64,000 nt of DNA from a virus (IMGVR_UViG_3300040856_003274:62001-126000), one strand, 5' to 3'. Numbered from the stretch's first letter, positions 24,388 to 32,581 are shown. Numbers and translations are program-made. The notes: a model not told the origin generated them from the letters alone.

Positions 24388-26144
24388 GCACTTATAGTCT
24401 TAAAGCTCAATGGGGAGCACCCCCGAAGCCTAACTTGTGGAAGGTAGAGCACAGTGAAGACCATCAAGGTCATAATAAATGGACGGTCACGTCCCCTGCG
24501 ATGGCAGGCGCTGTAATGCTAATTCACTCTAAGAAAGCCTATCCTGAATGGTGGGTAAACTACTATAGGGATAGGAAAGAGACGCATAGTAGGTCTACTA
24601 ACTATAAACGGATTTATAGTTATTTTGCCCACGCAAATGGAGAAATGACGGACGCTGAATGTTTCAAGCATTTTTTTAGTGAGGGGTTTTACAGGGAAGT
24701 AATCACAGGTTTTATTAAAAACGGTTTGATTGAGCTCAAAGTGCCTAAGGTAGCTTCTTCTAACCTTGAGGCTCAATGGGGCGACCCTCCTAAACCTAAT
24801 GTGTGGAAAGTAGAGTACGATAAGGCTTTTACTCAGTACACGATCAAGTCGCCTGTGTTAGAGGGTCATTTCGTTGTGAAGATGTACCCACCTAGCTCGG
24901 CGGAGATAAAATTCTTTGACGCTACAAGAGGAGTGACTTGGGCGAGGTATCTCAGCCCTGTAACGATAGAGGATATCTTGTCTCGTCAATTCTATCTTGA
25001 GAGCATTAAACCTGCGATTTATTTGACGCAGGAGATAAGACTTAAGAAAGGCTTAAAAGTGGCTTCTTCAGAGATTAAACTTCAATGGGGCGACCCTCCT
25101 AAACCTAATGTGTGGAAGGTAAAAGAGAGGCCAGGGAGAGGTGTTAAACACCGTGGTTACATCTTCGACATCTCTACACCTTTAGACCCTTATCTAGGGA
25201 TAACGATCCATCAAAGTCCATCTAACTGGGGAACAAGAAAAGCCTATAGGACAGCCGTGTATTACGGGTCTAGCTGTCTTATTGAGAATGCGGCTGGCTT
25301 TCTTGTCTCTGAAGGTGCTCATCCCGCAGATACTTTCAGCACTCAGTCTTTTTGGGATCGCATAAAAGATGAGATTAGAGATAAGACACCTACTTCTATG
25401 AAGGTAGCTTCTTCTAACCCTCAAGCTCAATGGGGCGACCCACCTAAGCCTAACATATGGAAGGTGGAGACGCTTCAACGCTCTAAGATGGTCGCGCTAA
25501 CTCGCGTAACTTCACCTGTCTTACAGGGCTCAATATGGCTTGGCGTATATGGGGCGGTTTTTTACTGCCCACATGACAAGATGCCCTCACCTCTTACAGA
25601 AGAAAAGATGGTAGAGTTTGAGAACAATCTTGATCCGACGAAAGACCATGTTGATATTACAAGGATCATGGGGATCAATCCAAAGAGACTTTTCCTCTCT
25701 AATAAGTTTTATTTAGAGCACTTAGCGCCTAAGATTGCAGGCGGGATCATTAGGTTAAACGGTAATGTTAAGGTTGCTTCAGGAGAGGCTCTCAAAGCGA
25801 TGTGGGGCGACCCCCCTAAACCTAACGTATGGTCGGTTGAGGAGGTTAGATATGGCTGGGAGCCAATGTATCGAGTGTTCTCACCTTTGATGGAGGGTGA
25901 GGTATGGTTAAGCGACTCGCTTCTCGTTTACTACTTCCCCAAGGGCTTAGGTCTTCCTCAAAGAAAACTAGGGCCTGACTGTGACCTGCGAAGCCTATCG
26001 TTAGTAGACGGTAACTACCCGTTGCAGAGGTTAAAAAGCGCCAAGAGCAAAGAGCACTTCTTGTCTCAAGCGTTTTGGTTAGAGCACCTTAAGAGCAATA
26101 TACATCTTAAAACAAGTAAGCTGGCTTCTAAGAGAGGTAAATAA
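24384..26144 (+). CDS. Domain-repeat protein 2: five WGDPPKPN domains
   Basis: The 586 residues are five tandem domains of roughly 100-130 residues and nothing else. Each opens with (L/I)xxxWGxPPKPNxWKV, has T-S-P-(L/V/A) about 25 residues later, a Tyr/Phe-rich beta stretch, a (F/Y)(Y/W)LExIKPxI-like helix and a closing K(V/L)AS. The core is highly conserved while the middles differ greatly in length and sequence, so the duplications are old. No signal peptide or membrane segment. It is coupled to genes 1 and 3. I do not recognise the domain. Confidence 0.8.
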   Translation: MSTYSLKAQWGAPPKPNLWKVEHSEDHQGHNKWTVTSPAMAGAVMLIHSKKAYPEWWVNYYRDRKETHSRSTNYKRIYSYFAHANGEMTDAECFKHFFSEGFYREVITGFIKNGLIELKVPKVASSNLEAQWGDPPKPNVWKVEYDKAFTQYTIKSPVLEGHFVVKMYPPSSAEIKFFDATRGVTWARYLSPVTIEDILSRQFYLESIKPAIYLTQEIRLKKGLKVASSEIKLQWGDPPKPNVWKVKERPGRGVKHRGYIFDISTPLDPYLGITIHQSPSNWGTRKAYRTAVYYGSSCLIENAAGFLVSEGAHPADTFSTQSFWDRIKDEIRDKTPTSMKVASSNPQAQWGDPPKPNIWKVETLQRSKMVALTRVTSPVLQGSIWLGVYGAVFYCPHDKMPSPLTEEKMVEFENNLDPTKDHVDITRIMGINPKRLFLSNKFYLEHLAPKIAGGIIRLNGNVKVASGEALKAMWGDPPKPNVWSVEEVRYGWEPMYRVFSPLMEGEVWLSDSLLVYYFPKGLGLPQRKLGPDCDLRSLSLVDGNYPLQRLKSAKSKEHFLSQAFWLEHLKSNIHLKTSKLASKRGK

Positions 26145-26145
26145 A

Positions 26146-28332
26146 ATGAGCATTCAGTTAAGAGTTATGTGGGGCGATCCTCCCAAGCCTAATGTGTGGC
26201 AGATTAAGCATACTCCTGCAATCCCTGCTAGGAAGAAGTCTGAGAGTTGGGTCATTCAGTCGCCTTTGCTCCTTACTAGCTTCACTGTCTACAAGAGAAA
26301 GCAGACAGGCAGGTTTGTTGTTTACTACGGCGAAGGTCTTAATACAGGTAAGGTTTCAGGTAATAACGGAGATTGGTATTTAGAGTACATCTTGTCTAAT
26401 GAGTGGTACATGGAATACATAAAGCCTCTTATAGAGAGCGGATATATTAGGAAGCGAGATGATAACCTCAAGATCGCGAGTGAGATGAAGGACGCAGAGG
26501 TCATGTGGGGCGATCCTCCTAAGCCTAATGCGTGGAAAGTCTTCTTTGAAGACGGCTACGGCGCTAGAAATGACCGATGGAGGGTAGTGTCGCCTCTTAT
26601 TGTGGGACGTATTTTGATAGTGGAAGACGGCCCTTACTTCCGCTTTTCTTATGTCGTCAGCCTCAAAAATTATGTTACTATGTTTAGTGTGCCTAAGAAT
26701 AAAGTGAAAGGTAATACGCTCGGCAAGGCGCTGTTTAGTCACGCGATGTGGGAGAAGATAAGACCTTATGTTACGGACGGGACGATTGTCCTCAACGTAC
26801 CCAAGATTGCTTCAGAGCAACTTCCAGGTAATCTCGAAGCTCATTGGGGGACTCCTGCTAAGAAGAACATATGGAAGGTAAGAAACATCTTCAACAACCC
26901 TGATATGGTTGAGGTCACGTCACCTTTTATGGAGGGTGCGATTGAGGTGCATACTAACCAAGGTTATTCTAACGGGATTTACTACCCTGATTTGAATAGC
27001 ATTGAGGGTAAAGTGGCGCTTTGGAAAATAGAGAGGGGAGATTTAAGCTACGTCTTGAGCTCAGAAGGTTACAAGAACCTTATAAAGAAGCATATCGACA
27101 TGGGAGTTATTAAGATTAAGAGAGGCTCTAAGGTAGCGTCCTCAGAGATTAAGCTCCAATGGGGTGACCCCCCTAAGCCTAATATGTGGAAAGCAGAGCG
27201 GATAAAAGGGAGCACTCAATCTCGTTTAACGTACTTAATAACCTCACCTCTATTTAGGAGGACAATAGACGGTGATCGGTTTGCGCTAAAGGTACAAATC
27301 GACCCGTGGGCTAACGAGGCTATCATCAACCTATTTTACCAATATAACGCTAGAACAGGGATGCCTTTAGGTACTTATCAACTGTCAGAAGACTACTTCC
27401 ACAACATCGACCATTTACTTGCTCATTCTTCTACATGGGCGCTTGCGATAAAGCCAGCTTTAGCTCGCGCTGAGAGAGAATGGAGTCAGTCGATATTAAC
27501 AAGTAAAGTAGCGTCTACTGCTGTTAAACTCCAATGGGGTGATCCCCCCAAGCCTAATATGTGGAAGGTTAGACGCTATTTGGGTCAAAACAACTTTATT
27601 ATCACATCGCCTTTATTTAGTGATGTTTATAACTACGGTGGCGACGTTACGGCGCTAAGGGTAAGCATATCAAGAAGCACCAACCCCAATCGCGGCACGT
27701 TTATACCCAAAGCATCTTTCAGCTTCGGGTTGTTGGAAGAAAACGGCAACTTTATAAATAAGGTTAGCGGAGGTGAGAAGTTTGATAAAGACTTTGAGCT
27801 AGAGGTGGTCAATAATCGAGTCCTTCTAAACTCTGAAGAAGTGTTGAAATCACATAGCTTTTGGAAAAATGCCGTAAAACCTGCATTAGAGAACATAAGC
27901 ACAGGATGGTCATACGGAGAGGTTTTCAAAAGTAGAGTAGCCTCCCTCCGCACTAACTGGTTTCCTGACCATGTAACAAGTAACCCCCAAGTTAAGCTAA
28001 ATTGGGGGAGCCCTGCGAAGCCTAACATTTGGAAGGCTTGGAGAGGCGATAGCGGAGACTCTTTCTTTTACTACATAGAGTCACCTTTGTTGAAAGACAC
28101 TTGCATAGAGATCCGTGTAGACCAAAGGAGCACTGTGGCAGAGGTTTTCTTCTATGATGACAATGATGGGGACATGCGAAAAGTTAAGCATATAAGTCTT
28201 GCTTCTAGAGGGACTGACCCCTTTGAGTTAGATGAGGATGTTCGATCAGAGGAGTTTTGGAATTTTGTGGTTAGCCCTCAGCTTAAGGGACACGGGCATC
28301 TCAACAATGTTAGGATCGCCTCTGAGTTTTAA
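26146..28332 (+). CDS. Domain-repeat protein 3: six WGDPPKPN domains
   Basis: The 728 residues carry six further copies: VMWGDPPKPNVWQI, VMWGDPPKPNAWKV, AHWGTPAKKNIWKV, LQWGDPPKPNMWKA, LQWGDPPKPNMWKV and LNWGSPAKPNIWKA. Two copies have Ala-Lys in place of Pro-Lys. Each ends in K(V/I)AS or R(V/I)AS. The start is 1 bp after the previous stop, with GAGAGG upstream. The stop TAA (28330-28332) overlaps the stop of the convergent PEPCK gene. Possible roles are virion decoration, a modular binding scaffold, or binding to the nearby DNA repeats; none is shown. Confidence 0.8.
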   Translation: MSIQLRVMWGDPPKPNVWQIKHTPAIPARKKSESWVIQSPLLLTSFTVYKRKQTGRFVVYYGEGLNTGKVSGNNGDWYLEYILSNEWYMEYIKPLIESGYIRKRDDNLKIASEMKDAEVMWGDPPKPNAWKVFFEDGYGARNDRWRVVSPLIVGRILIVEDGPYFRFSYVVSLKNYVTMFSVPKNKVKGNTLGKALFSHAMWEKIRPYVTDGTIVLNVPKIASEQLPGNLEAHWGTPAKKNIWKVRNIFNNPDMVEVTSPFMEGAIEVHTNQGYSNGIYYPDLNSIEGKVALWKIERGDLSYVLSSEGYKNLIKKHIDMGVIKIKRGSKVASSEIKLQWGDPPKPNMWKAERIKGSTQSRLTYLITSPLFRRTIDGDRFALKVQIDPWANEAIINLFYQYNARTGMPLGTYQLSEDYFHNIDHLLAHSSTWALAIKPALARAEREWSQSILTSKVASTAVKLQWGDPPKPNMWKVRRYLGQNNFIITSPLFSDVYNYGGDVTALRVSISRSTNPNRGTFIPKASFSFGLLEENGNFINKVSGGEKFDKDFELEVVNNRVLLNSEEVLKSHSFWKNAVKPALENISTGWSYGEVFKSRVASLRTNWFPDHVTSNPQVKLNWGSPAKPNIWKAWRGDSGDSFFYYIESPLLKDTCIEIRVDQRSTVAEVFFYDDNDGDMRKVKHISLASRGTDPFELDEDVRSEEFWNFVVSPQLKGHGHLNNVRIASEF

Positions 28333-29891
28333 GGGAGAAACTTGGCGAAGTTTTCGCTAAACAACCTTGAGAGCTTCTCTGCCTCACAAATATATTCTTC
28401 TCTGCTAGCCCATGCTTTAACTGGGTCTAATGTTAGGGAAACTCCCTCAATGTTTAACGGGTAGTTAAGACTAAACACAGGGTCTGCCCCTGTCTCACAG
28501 TCTCTAAGAGCCCCTGCTAGGATCGCGCTGATAATCTTTCTTGTCTCTCTCAGAGAGATGCGCTCCGCGCCACTAGAAGCACTTGCGCCCGACCATCCCG
28601 TATTAACCAAGTAAGCCTGAGCGCCGTGTGTCTCTAACTTTTGTTTGAGAAGCTCAGCATACCTTAACGGGTGCAGAGGTAAGAAAGGCCCTCCGAAGCA
28701 AGGAGAGAAAGTAGCTTTGGGCTCTGTTACACCCAACTCCGTACCTGCGATCTTAGCGGTGTAGCCACTGATGAAATGATACATCGCTTGCTCAGGAGAC
28801 AACACGCTTACAGGAGGCAGGACACCAAAAGCGTCACAGGTTAAGAAAATGACCGCTTCAGGATGCCCTGCCATGCTTGGCAAGCCTCTCGACGCTAGAG
28901 AGCTTTCAATAAACTCGATGGGGTAAGAAACACGCGTGTTCTGTGTCTTAGAGGTGTCTCTGTAATCTACCTCTCTTGAAGCCTCATCAAGCACGACGTT
29001 TTCAAGCTGAGCGCCGAAGCGGATCGCGTTATAAATGAGAGGCTCATCTTCTGCGCTGAGGTCAATCACTTTAGCATAACAGCCCCCCTCAAAGTTAAAC
29101 ACACCCTCATCACTCCAACCGTGTTCGTCATCGCCCACTAAAAGCCTCTCAGGGTCATTTGAGAGGGTAGTCTTGCCTGTACCACTCAAACCAAAGAAAA
29201 GGGCGCTAGAGCCTGTTTTGAGGTCTACATTACAGGAGCTGTGCATGGGGAGCACTCCCTTGAGGGGGAGCAGGTAGTTTAAGACTGAGAAAATCCCTTT
29301 CTTCATCTCACCGCCATACTCCGTACCTCCGATGAGCGCCACGCTTTTTCCTAGATGGAAAGCGACGAATGTCTCTGAGTGCATCCCTGACGCTTTGTAG
29401 TTAGCGTTCTTCACTGCTGAGGCATTAACGATGGTGAAGTCGGGCTCAAACCCTTCAAGCTCTTCAGAGGTAGCTTGGATGAACATATTAGAGACAAAGT
29501 GAGCTTGCCACGCGAGTTTTGCGATCACCCTAACCTTAATGCGGTGTTTTGGGTCAGCTCCTGCGAACCCTTCAAAAACGTATGTCGGTTTGCTTGTAGT
29601 AGCGTCATATTCAGAGCAGACGAGATCGTAAAGCTCCTTGAAAGTTTCTTCAGAGATCGGCTGGTTTACCTCGCCCCACCATATCTCGTCTTTTGATCCA
29701 TGCTCTTCGACAAAGTATTTATCTTTAGGGGAGCGTCCCGTGTATTTACCCGTATCAACTGCGATTGCCCCTGACTTCGTAAGTACACCTTTCTTCTCTG
29801 AGAGGTTTGCTTCTACTAGAAGAGGGGTACTCAAGTTGTACCGAGTCTCGCTTCCAAGATTAACACGATGGATATACTCATTAGGGGTCAT
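28329..29891 (-). CDS. pckA: Phosphoenolpyruvate carboxykinase (ATP)
   Basis: The enzyme interconverts oxaloacetate + ATP and phosphoenolpyruvate + CO2 + ADP. At 520 residues it has the normal bacterial length. The start is ATG 29891 (MTPNEYIHRVNLG) with AAGGAGA upstream; the longer frame to 29966 has no ribosome site. Key features are intact: TGRSPKDK (substrate Arg), GGTEYGGEMKKGIFS (metal Lys), LPMHSSCNV (metal His), P-loop GLSGTGKTT at 234-242, DDEHGW (metal Asp) and NFEGGCYAK. It is convergent with the domain-repeat operon and divergent from the DGQHR-like gene. An intact PEPCK beside phage genes suggests an auxiliary metabolic gene redirecting carbon at the PEP-oxaloacetate node. Confidence 0.95.
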   Translation of the reverse strand: MTPNEYIHRVNLGSETRYNLSTPLLVEANLSEKKGVLTKSGAIAVDTGKYTGRSPKDKYFVEEHGSKDEIWWGEVNQPISEETFKELYDLVCSEYDATTSKPTYVFEGFAGADPKHRIKVRVIAKLAWQAHFVSNMFIQATSEELEGFEPDFTIVNASAVKNANYKASGMHSETFVAFHLGKSVALIGGTEYGGEMKKGIFSVLNYLLPLKGVLPMHSSCNVDLKTGSSALFFGLSGTGKTTLSNDPERLLVGDDEHGWSDEGVFNFEGGCYAKVIDLSAEDEPLIYNAIRFGAQLENVVLDEASREVDYRDTSKTQNTRVSYPIEFIESSLASRGLPSMAGHPEAVIFLTCDAFGVLPPVSVLSPEQAMYHFISGYTAKIAGTELGVTEPKATFSPCFGGPFLPLHPLRYAELLKQKLETHGAQAYLVNTGWSGASASSGAERISLRETRKIISAILAGALRDCETGADPVFSLNYPLNIEGVSLTLDPVKAWASREEYICEAEKLSRLFSENFAKFLP

Positions 29892-29974
29892 AACGTCTCC
29901 TTTATTTATTAAATACTTACAGAGCATATCGAAGGATATGCTGCGCTTCGTTATGTAAAAAAACAACAGTATTA

Positions 29975-30003
29975 TGGCTACCTTTTCTCTCTCGTAGTGT
30001 AGA
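29975..30003 (+). promoter_or_regulatory. Putative promoter (TGGCTA-n17-TGTAGA)
   Basis: TGGCTA (29975-29980), 17 bp, TGTAGA (29998-30003), nearly matching 9321-9349. It lies 60 bp before the start of the gene at 30064. Confidence 0.4.
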
Positions 30004-30036
30004 GGTTTTGCAGGAGCTTTTCTTGCACTACACTAC
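29994..30036. promoter_or_regulatory. 9-bp inverted repeat in the leader of the DGQHR-like gene
   Basis: GTAGTGTAG (29994-30002) and CTACACTAC (30028-30036), 25 bp apart. The left arm overlaps the putative -10 box. The arrangement mirrors the inverted repeat at 9339-9372. Confidence 0.5.
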
Positions 30037-30063
30037 CTATTTTCCGAATGGAGGGAAAATAAT

Positions 30064-31065
30064 ATGGCTACAATGAGTTTTGGTGAGAACAACGCGGCAC
30101 ACGGTAAGTGGAATGTGTTCACAACTATGTTGAGCGTCGAGGACTTGATCGAGTTACTTTCTAAGAATGTCTCCCCTAACGAAGAGATTTGGAAGACTGA
30201 CTTTTACAGCGGTAATAAGAAAGCAGGAGTGACCGCGCTTCAACGCGAACCAACAGCATCTCGTATTGACCCTCTCAAGCGTTATATCGAGAGCAATATC
30301 GTGGATGACAATGCTGTGTTTGCAGGGGCGCTCCCTGCGCTATCCGTGGCTGTGATGGGTGATCTTAAGCCTTCTCCTAACGGCGGTATTATCGTTAAGT
30401 GGGATAACGACTTTAAGGCTGTCCTCGTTGACGGTATGGGGCGCTATTCTTCACTCTCGGCGCTCTTCGCGAGTGATCGTAAGAAATATAACATTAACGT
30501 ACCTGTAACCTTTTACACGATGGAGGGTCTTGAAGAGGACGGGTGTCGTCAAATCCTGCATGACTTTAACCGTTATGCGACAACCATGCGCCCTGTGTCT
30601 GCGTCTCAGTTTGATAGCAACGACATCTTGCGCCCCTTTGCAGATAGCTTGTATGAGAAGCTCACGCAAGCAGGTTTCCGTGTCTCTAAAGGACACATGG
30701 CGAACGCGTCTTATATGTTTTATACATCGACAGACCGCTTCTACTCCGCGACTAAGGAGACAAAGAACAGGAAGCACCTGTTAACGGCTGAAGTCGTCAA
30801 TGACAAGGGCGATGTAGATACAATCGCTCAGTGGGTTGTCGATTGCATCAATATCCCTTCTGCCAAGAAGAATAAGCTCAAGGCGACAACTGTGCAGAAC
30901 CTCTTGCATGGGTTAAGCCAGGTGCGTGGGGTTTCCGCTAGCGATGTTCGGGTAGACTTCACAAAGCCTTTCGTGAGCACTTTAGGGTGGAATGACTCGC
31001 TCCGCGTTAAAGATCAGTTTGACCGTAACCAACGTCTGCTCAATCTCCGCACTTTCGCACCCTAA
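30064..31065 (+). CDS. DGQHR/DndB-like protein
   Basis: The 333-residue protein has the layout of the DGQHR superfamily, which includes DndB, the regulator of DNA phosphorothioation. VLVDGMGRYSSLSAL (D123-G-M-G-R127) stands where VDGQHR is usual, and LHDFNRYATTMRP (D167, N169, R170) stands where FxDLN and TxKxV follow. The PALSVAVMGDL strand before it also fits. The change of Gln-His to Met-Gly at the signature suggests altered activity. The start follows GGAGGG. No dnd or ssp genes are near, so a stand-alone regulatory or nucleic-acid role is more likely than restriction. The superfamily call is fair; the function is open. Confidence 0.6.
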   Translation: MATMSFGENNAAHGKWNVFTTMLSVEDLIELLSKNVSPNEEIWKTDFYSGNKKAGVTALQREPTASRIDPLKRYIESNIVDDNAVFAGALPALSVAVMGDLKPSPNGGIIVKWDNDFKAVLVDGMGRYSSLSALFASDRKKYNINVPVTFYTMEGLEEDGCRQILHDFNRYATTMRPVSASQFDSNDILRPFADSLYEKLTQAGFRVSKGHMANASYMFYTSTDRFYSATKETKNRKHLLTAEVVNDKGDVDTIAQWVVDCINIPSAKKNKLKATTVQNLLHGLSQVRGVSASDVRVDFTKPFVSTLGWNDSLRVKDQFDRNQRLLNLRTFAP

Positions 31066-31079
31066 TAAGAAAAGCTGGA

Positions 31080-31144
31080 AGTCCCGACAGAAAAGCCCCC
31101 ACCGCCCAACCTGTTAAAAGCAGGTTAGAACGGCGGGGGCTTTT
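31080..31144 (-). terminator. Bidirectional hairpin terminator with TGTCGGGACT
   Basis: AAAAGCCCCC (31091-31100) and GGGGGCTTTT (31135-31144) are perfect 10-bp arms around an inner AACCTG...CAGGTT stem. They can terminate both the gene ending at 31065 (+) and that ending at 31231 (-). The minus-strand reading continues into TGTCGGGACT (31089-31080), a one-base variant of the usual tag. Confidence 0.85.
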
Positions 31145-31230
31145 GCTTAGTCTCTACCATCCGATCTGCACTAGGGCATCTCAGAGGGTAGAGGCTTAAG
31201 GTTTACAACATCAGCTTTTCGGGTGTGCTA

Positions 31231-31815
31231 CTACAGGATTACGACCGCATGAGGGTCGTCAATCTTGTAGGTTCTGTATTGCTCGGTGAGGAGCTTTCCG
31301 CGTGTTCGGATCACGCTCTTGAGCGCGTCTTTGACATACGTCAGACGACGCTTATTTGGAGCGGGCGGGTCTTGATCCTTAACGACAATCGAGCTTGAGA
31401 GCTTCCTACCTCTCAGGTAGAAGGACCCGTTGTGCTCTGTGAAGTTAATCCCGTTGATGATAACACTATTGCCCCATGTTACTTGGGGTTGAAGGTCGTT
31501 TGCGGTGAGCACAAGGCTCTCTAGCACACCTTTAGTGCGAACCTTGGAGGCGCGGTCGCCAATGAAGGCTACCGCCCACTCCTCATCGCTACAAGGCGCG
31601 TGACCCTGTGCGACGAGGATCGCGTCTGTCTCAGCGCGTACTGCTACAGCATCTGCTTGGATGCTTTGCAGATGCGCTAAGTCTTTCTCAGCGTCACCCT
31701 TGTAATCGGGTGAGAGATCTAGACTAACCTTAACGACGTGCTGTCCATATCGGACTTTAGAGCCCGCCTTACCGCGCTCGACTCCCTTTAGCTGTGTTTG
31801 AAAAGTCACGATCAT
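31231..31815 (-). CDS. Unknown 194-residue protein
   Basis: ATG 31815 lies below a leader very similar to that of the gene at 33149 (GGCTCATTACGAG followed by TTACAGGAG). The protein begins MIVTFQTQLKGVERGKAGSKVRYGQHVVKVS and ends with basic beta-like segments (RRLTYVKDALKSVIRTRGK). No family is recognised. It lies second in a minus-strand unit below the 25-bp element at 32395, after an intervening hairpin plus TGTCGGGAGT module that either attenuates readthrough or starts a new transcript. Confidence 0.65.
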   Translation of the reverse strand: MIVTFQTQLKGVERGKAGSKVRYGQHVVKVSLDLSPDYKGDAEKDLAHLQSIQADAVAVRAETDAILVAQGHAPCSDEEWAVAFIGDRASKVRTKGVLESLVLTANDLQPQVTWGNSVIINGINFTEHNGSFYLRGRKLSSSIVVKDQDPPAPNKRRLTYVKDALKSVIRTRGKLLTEQYRTYKIDDPHAVVIL

Positions 31816-31892
31816 GTGACAACTCCTGTAATGTTAAGGGGCTCGTAATGAGCCTCTGTTTAAGATTAAGGAAGTCTCAGAGACTCCCGACA
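31816..31892 (-). promoter_or_regulatory. Conserved leader: TGTCGGGAGT, two hairpins, ribosome site
   Basis: On the minus strand: TGTCGGGAGT (31892-31883), a GGGAGTC-n5-GACTTCC hairpin, CTTAAAC, then GGCTC-ATTAC-GAGCC and TTACAGGAG before the ATG. The leader at 33075-33148 has the same order and spacing. Stem positions change in a pairing-compatible way in places. Confidence 0.6.
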
Positions 31893-31898
31893 CCTCAA

Positions 31899-31942
31899 GC
31901 CCTCACCTCCTAAACTGCTTAGAGCAGAATAGGTGGTGAGGG
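31899..31942 (-). terminator. Hairpin terminator or attenuator upstream of the 194-residue gene
   Basis: CCCTCACC (31899-31906) pairs with GGTGAGGG (31935-31942), with an inner CTGCTTAGAGCAG stem. It follows the 124-residue gene and precedes the TGTCGGGAGT leader. There is no strong T-run, so partial termination is likely. Confidence 0.6.
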
Positions 31943-31962
31943 TTAAGGTGTTGGCCTTATTA

Positions 31963-32337
31963 TTAGCGGTAAAGATCGACCATAGCGAGCACAACAAAGA
32001 TGTAGAGCGCCTGATAAGCGTCCTTGTCGCTAAGAGCGCTGAGACGCTCAGCGTGCTCAGGGGTCACGTCGCTATACTCGCCATCAAGTCCTCCGAGCCA
32101 CTCGATAAGCGTGTCTTGAGGATAGTGTCTTGTATCCATAGACATGATCTCGTTTACGCAATCATAGACCACATAATCGTTACCGTACCAATCTATGCCC
32201 ACAAGAGCCTCCCACTGCTCGTAAGGTGGAGGTGCGGTCTTGCTCTTCATTTCGTGTATGAGGCGCAGGTTGATGTTGCCGACTTTGGTCTTAAGACCTT
32301 GAAGCGCGTACTTGCGCTGTCCGTTGTGTGTAGCCAT
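31963..32337 (-). CDS. Unknown 124-residue protein of the 25-bp-element regulon
   Basis: It starts at ATG 32337 with GGAGATAACC just upstream, 58 bp below a 25-bp element (32395-32419) and a GGGG-n-CCCC leader hairpin. The product (MATHNGQRKYALQGLKTKVGNINLRLIHEM...) has Trp- and acid-rich central parts (WEALVGIDWYGNDYVVYD) and a helical end (YQALYIFVVLAMVDLY). No family is recognised. The opposite-strand frame at 31933-32424 lacks a ribosome site and is a shadow. Confidence 0.7.
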   Translation of the reverse strand: MATHNGQRKYALQGLKTKVGNINLRLIHEMKSKTAPPPYEQWEALVGIDWYGNDYVVYDCVNEIMSMDTRHYPQDTLIEWLGGLDGEYSDVTPEHAERLSALSDKDAYQALYIFVVLAMVDLYR

Positions 32338-32394
32338 TGGTTATCTCCAAGTGTGGCTGTTATGGGGAACGGTATTGCCCCCCTATACCTACTC

Positions 32395-32419
32395 TACGGA
32401 TTACTTTTTTCCCCCGACA
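32395..32419 (-). promoter_or_regulatory. 25-bp conserved element, copy 5
   Basis: Reverse complement of the 25-mer, 57 bp upstream of ATG 32337. Followed on the minus strand by a GGGGCAATACCGTTCCCC hairpin. Confidence 0.65.
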
Positions 32420-32440
32420 TTTAGGCCGAGAGCGCACTGG

Positions 32441-32530
32441 CGTGTGCGCGTACCCATGCGCGTGTGCGCGTACCCATGCGCGTATGCGCGTACCCATGCG
32501 CGTATGCGCGTACCCATGCGCGTATGCGCG
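32441..32530 (+). repeat. 20-bp tandem repeat CG(T)GTGCGCGTACCCATGCG-like, four and a half copies
   Basis: Unit CGTGTGCGCG TACCCATGCG, changing to CGTATGCGCG after two copies. Alternating purine-pyrimidine GCGC/CATG could favour unusual helix forms. Comparable GCG-rich stretches lie between the TATAGAATT sites and the 25-mers at 3430-3466 and 13262-13315. Confidence 0.85.
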
Positions 32531-32542
32531 GTAATATTAACG

Positions 32543-32581
32543 TATAGAATTGAGACATTTAATCGGTTTGTTAATTCTATA
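32543..32581. promoter_or_regulatory. TATAGAATT-N21-AATTCTATA inverted repeat, second copy
   Basis: Arms 32543-32551 and 32573-32581 are identical to those at 13170-13208, with the same 21-bp spacing. It sits between two divergent 25-bp elements. Confidence 0.6.
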
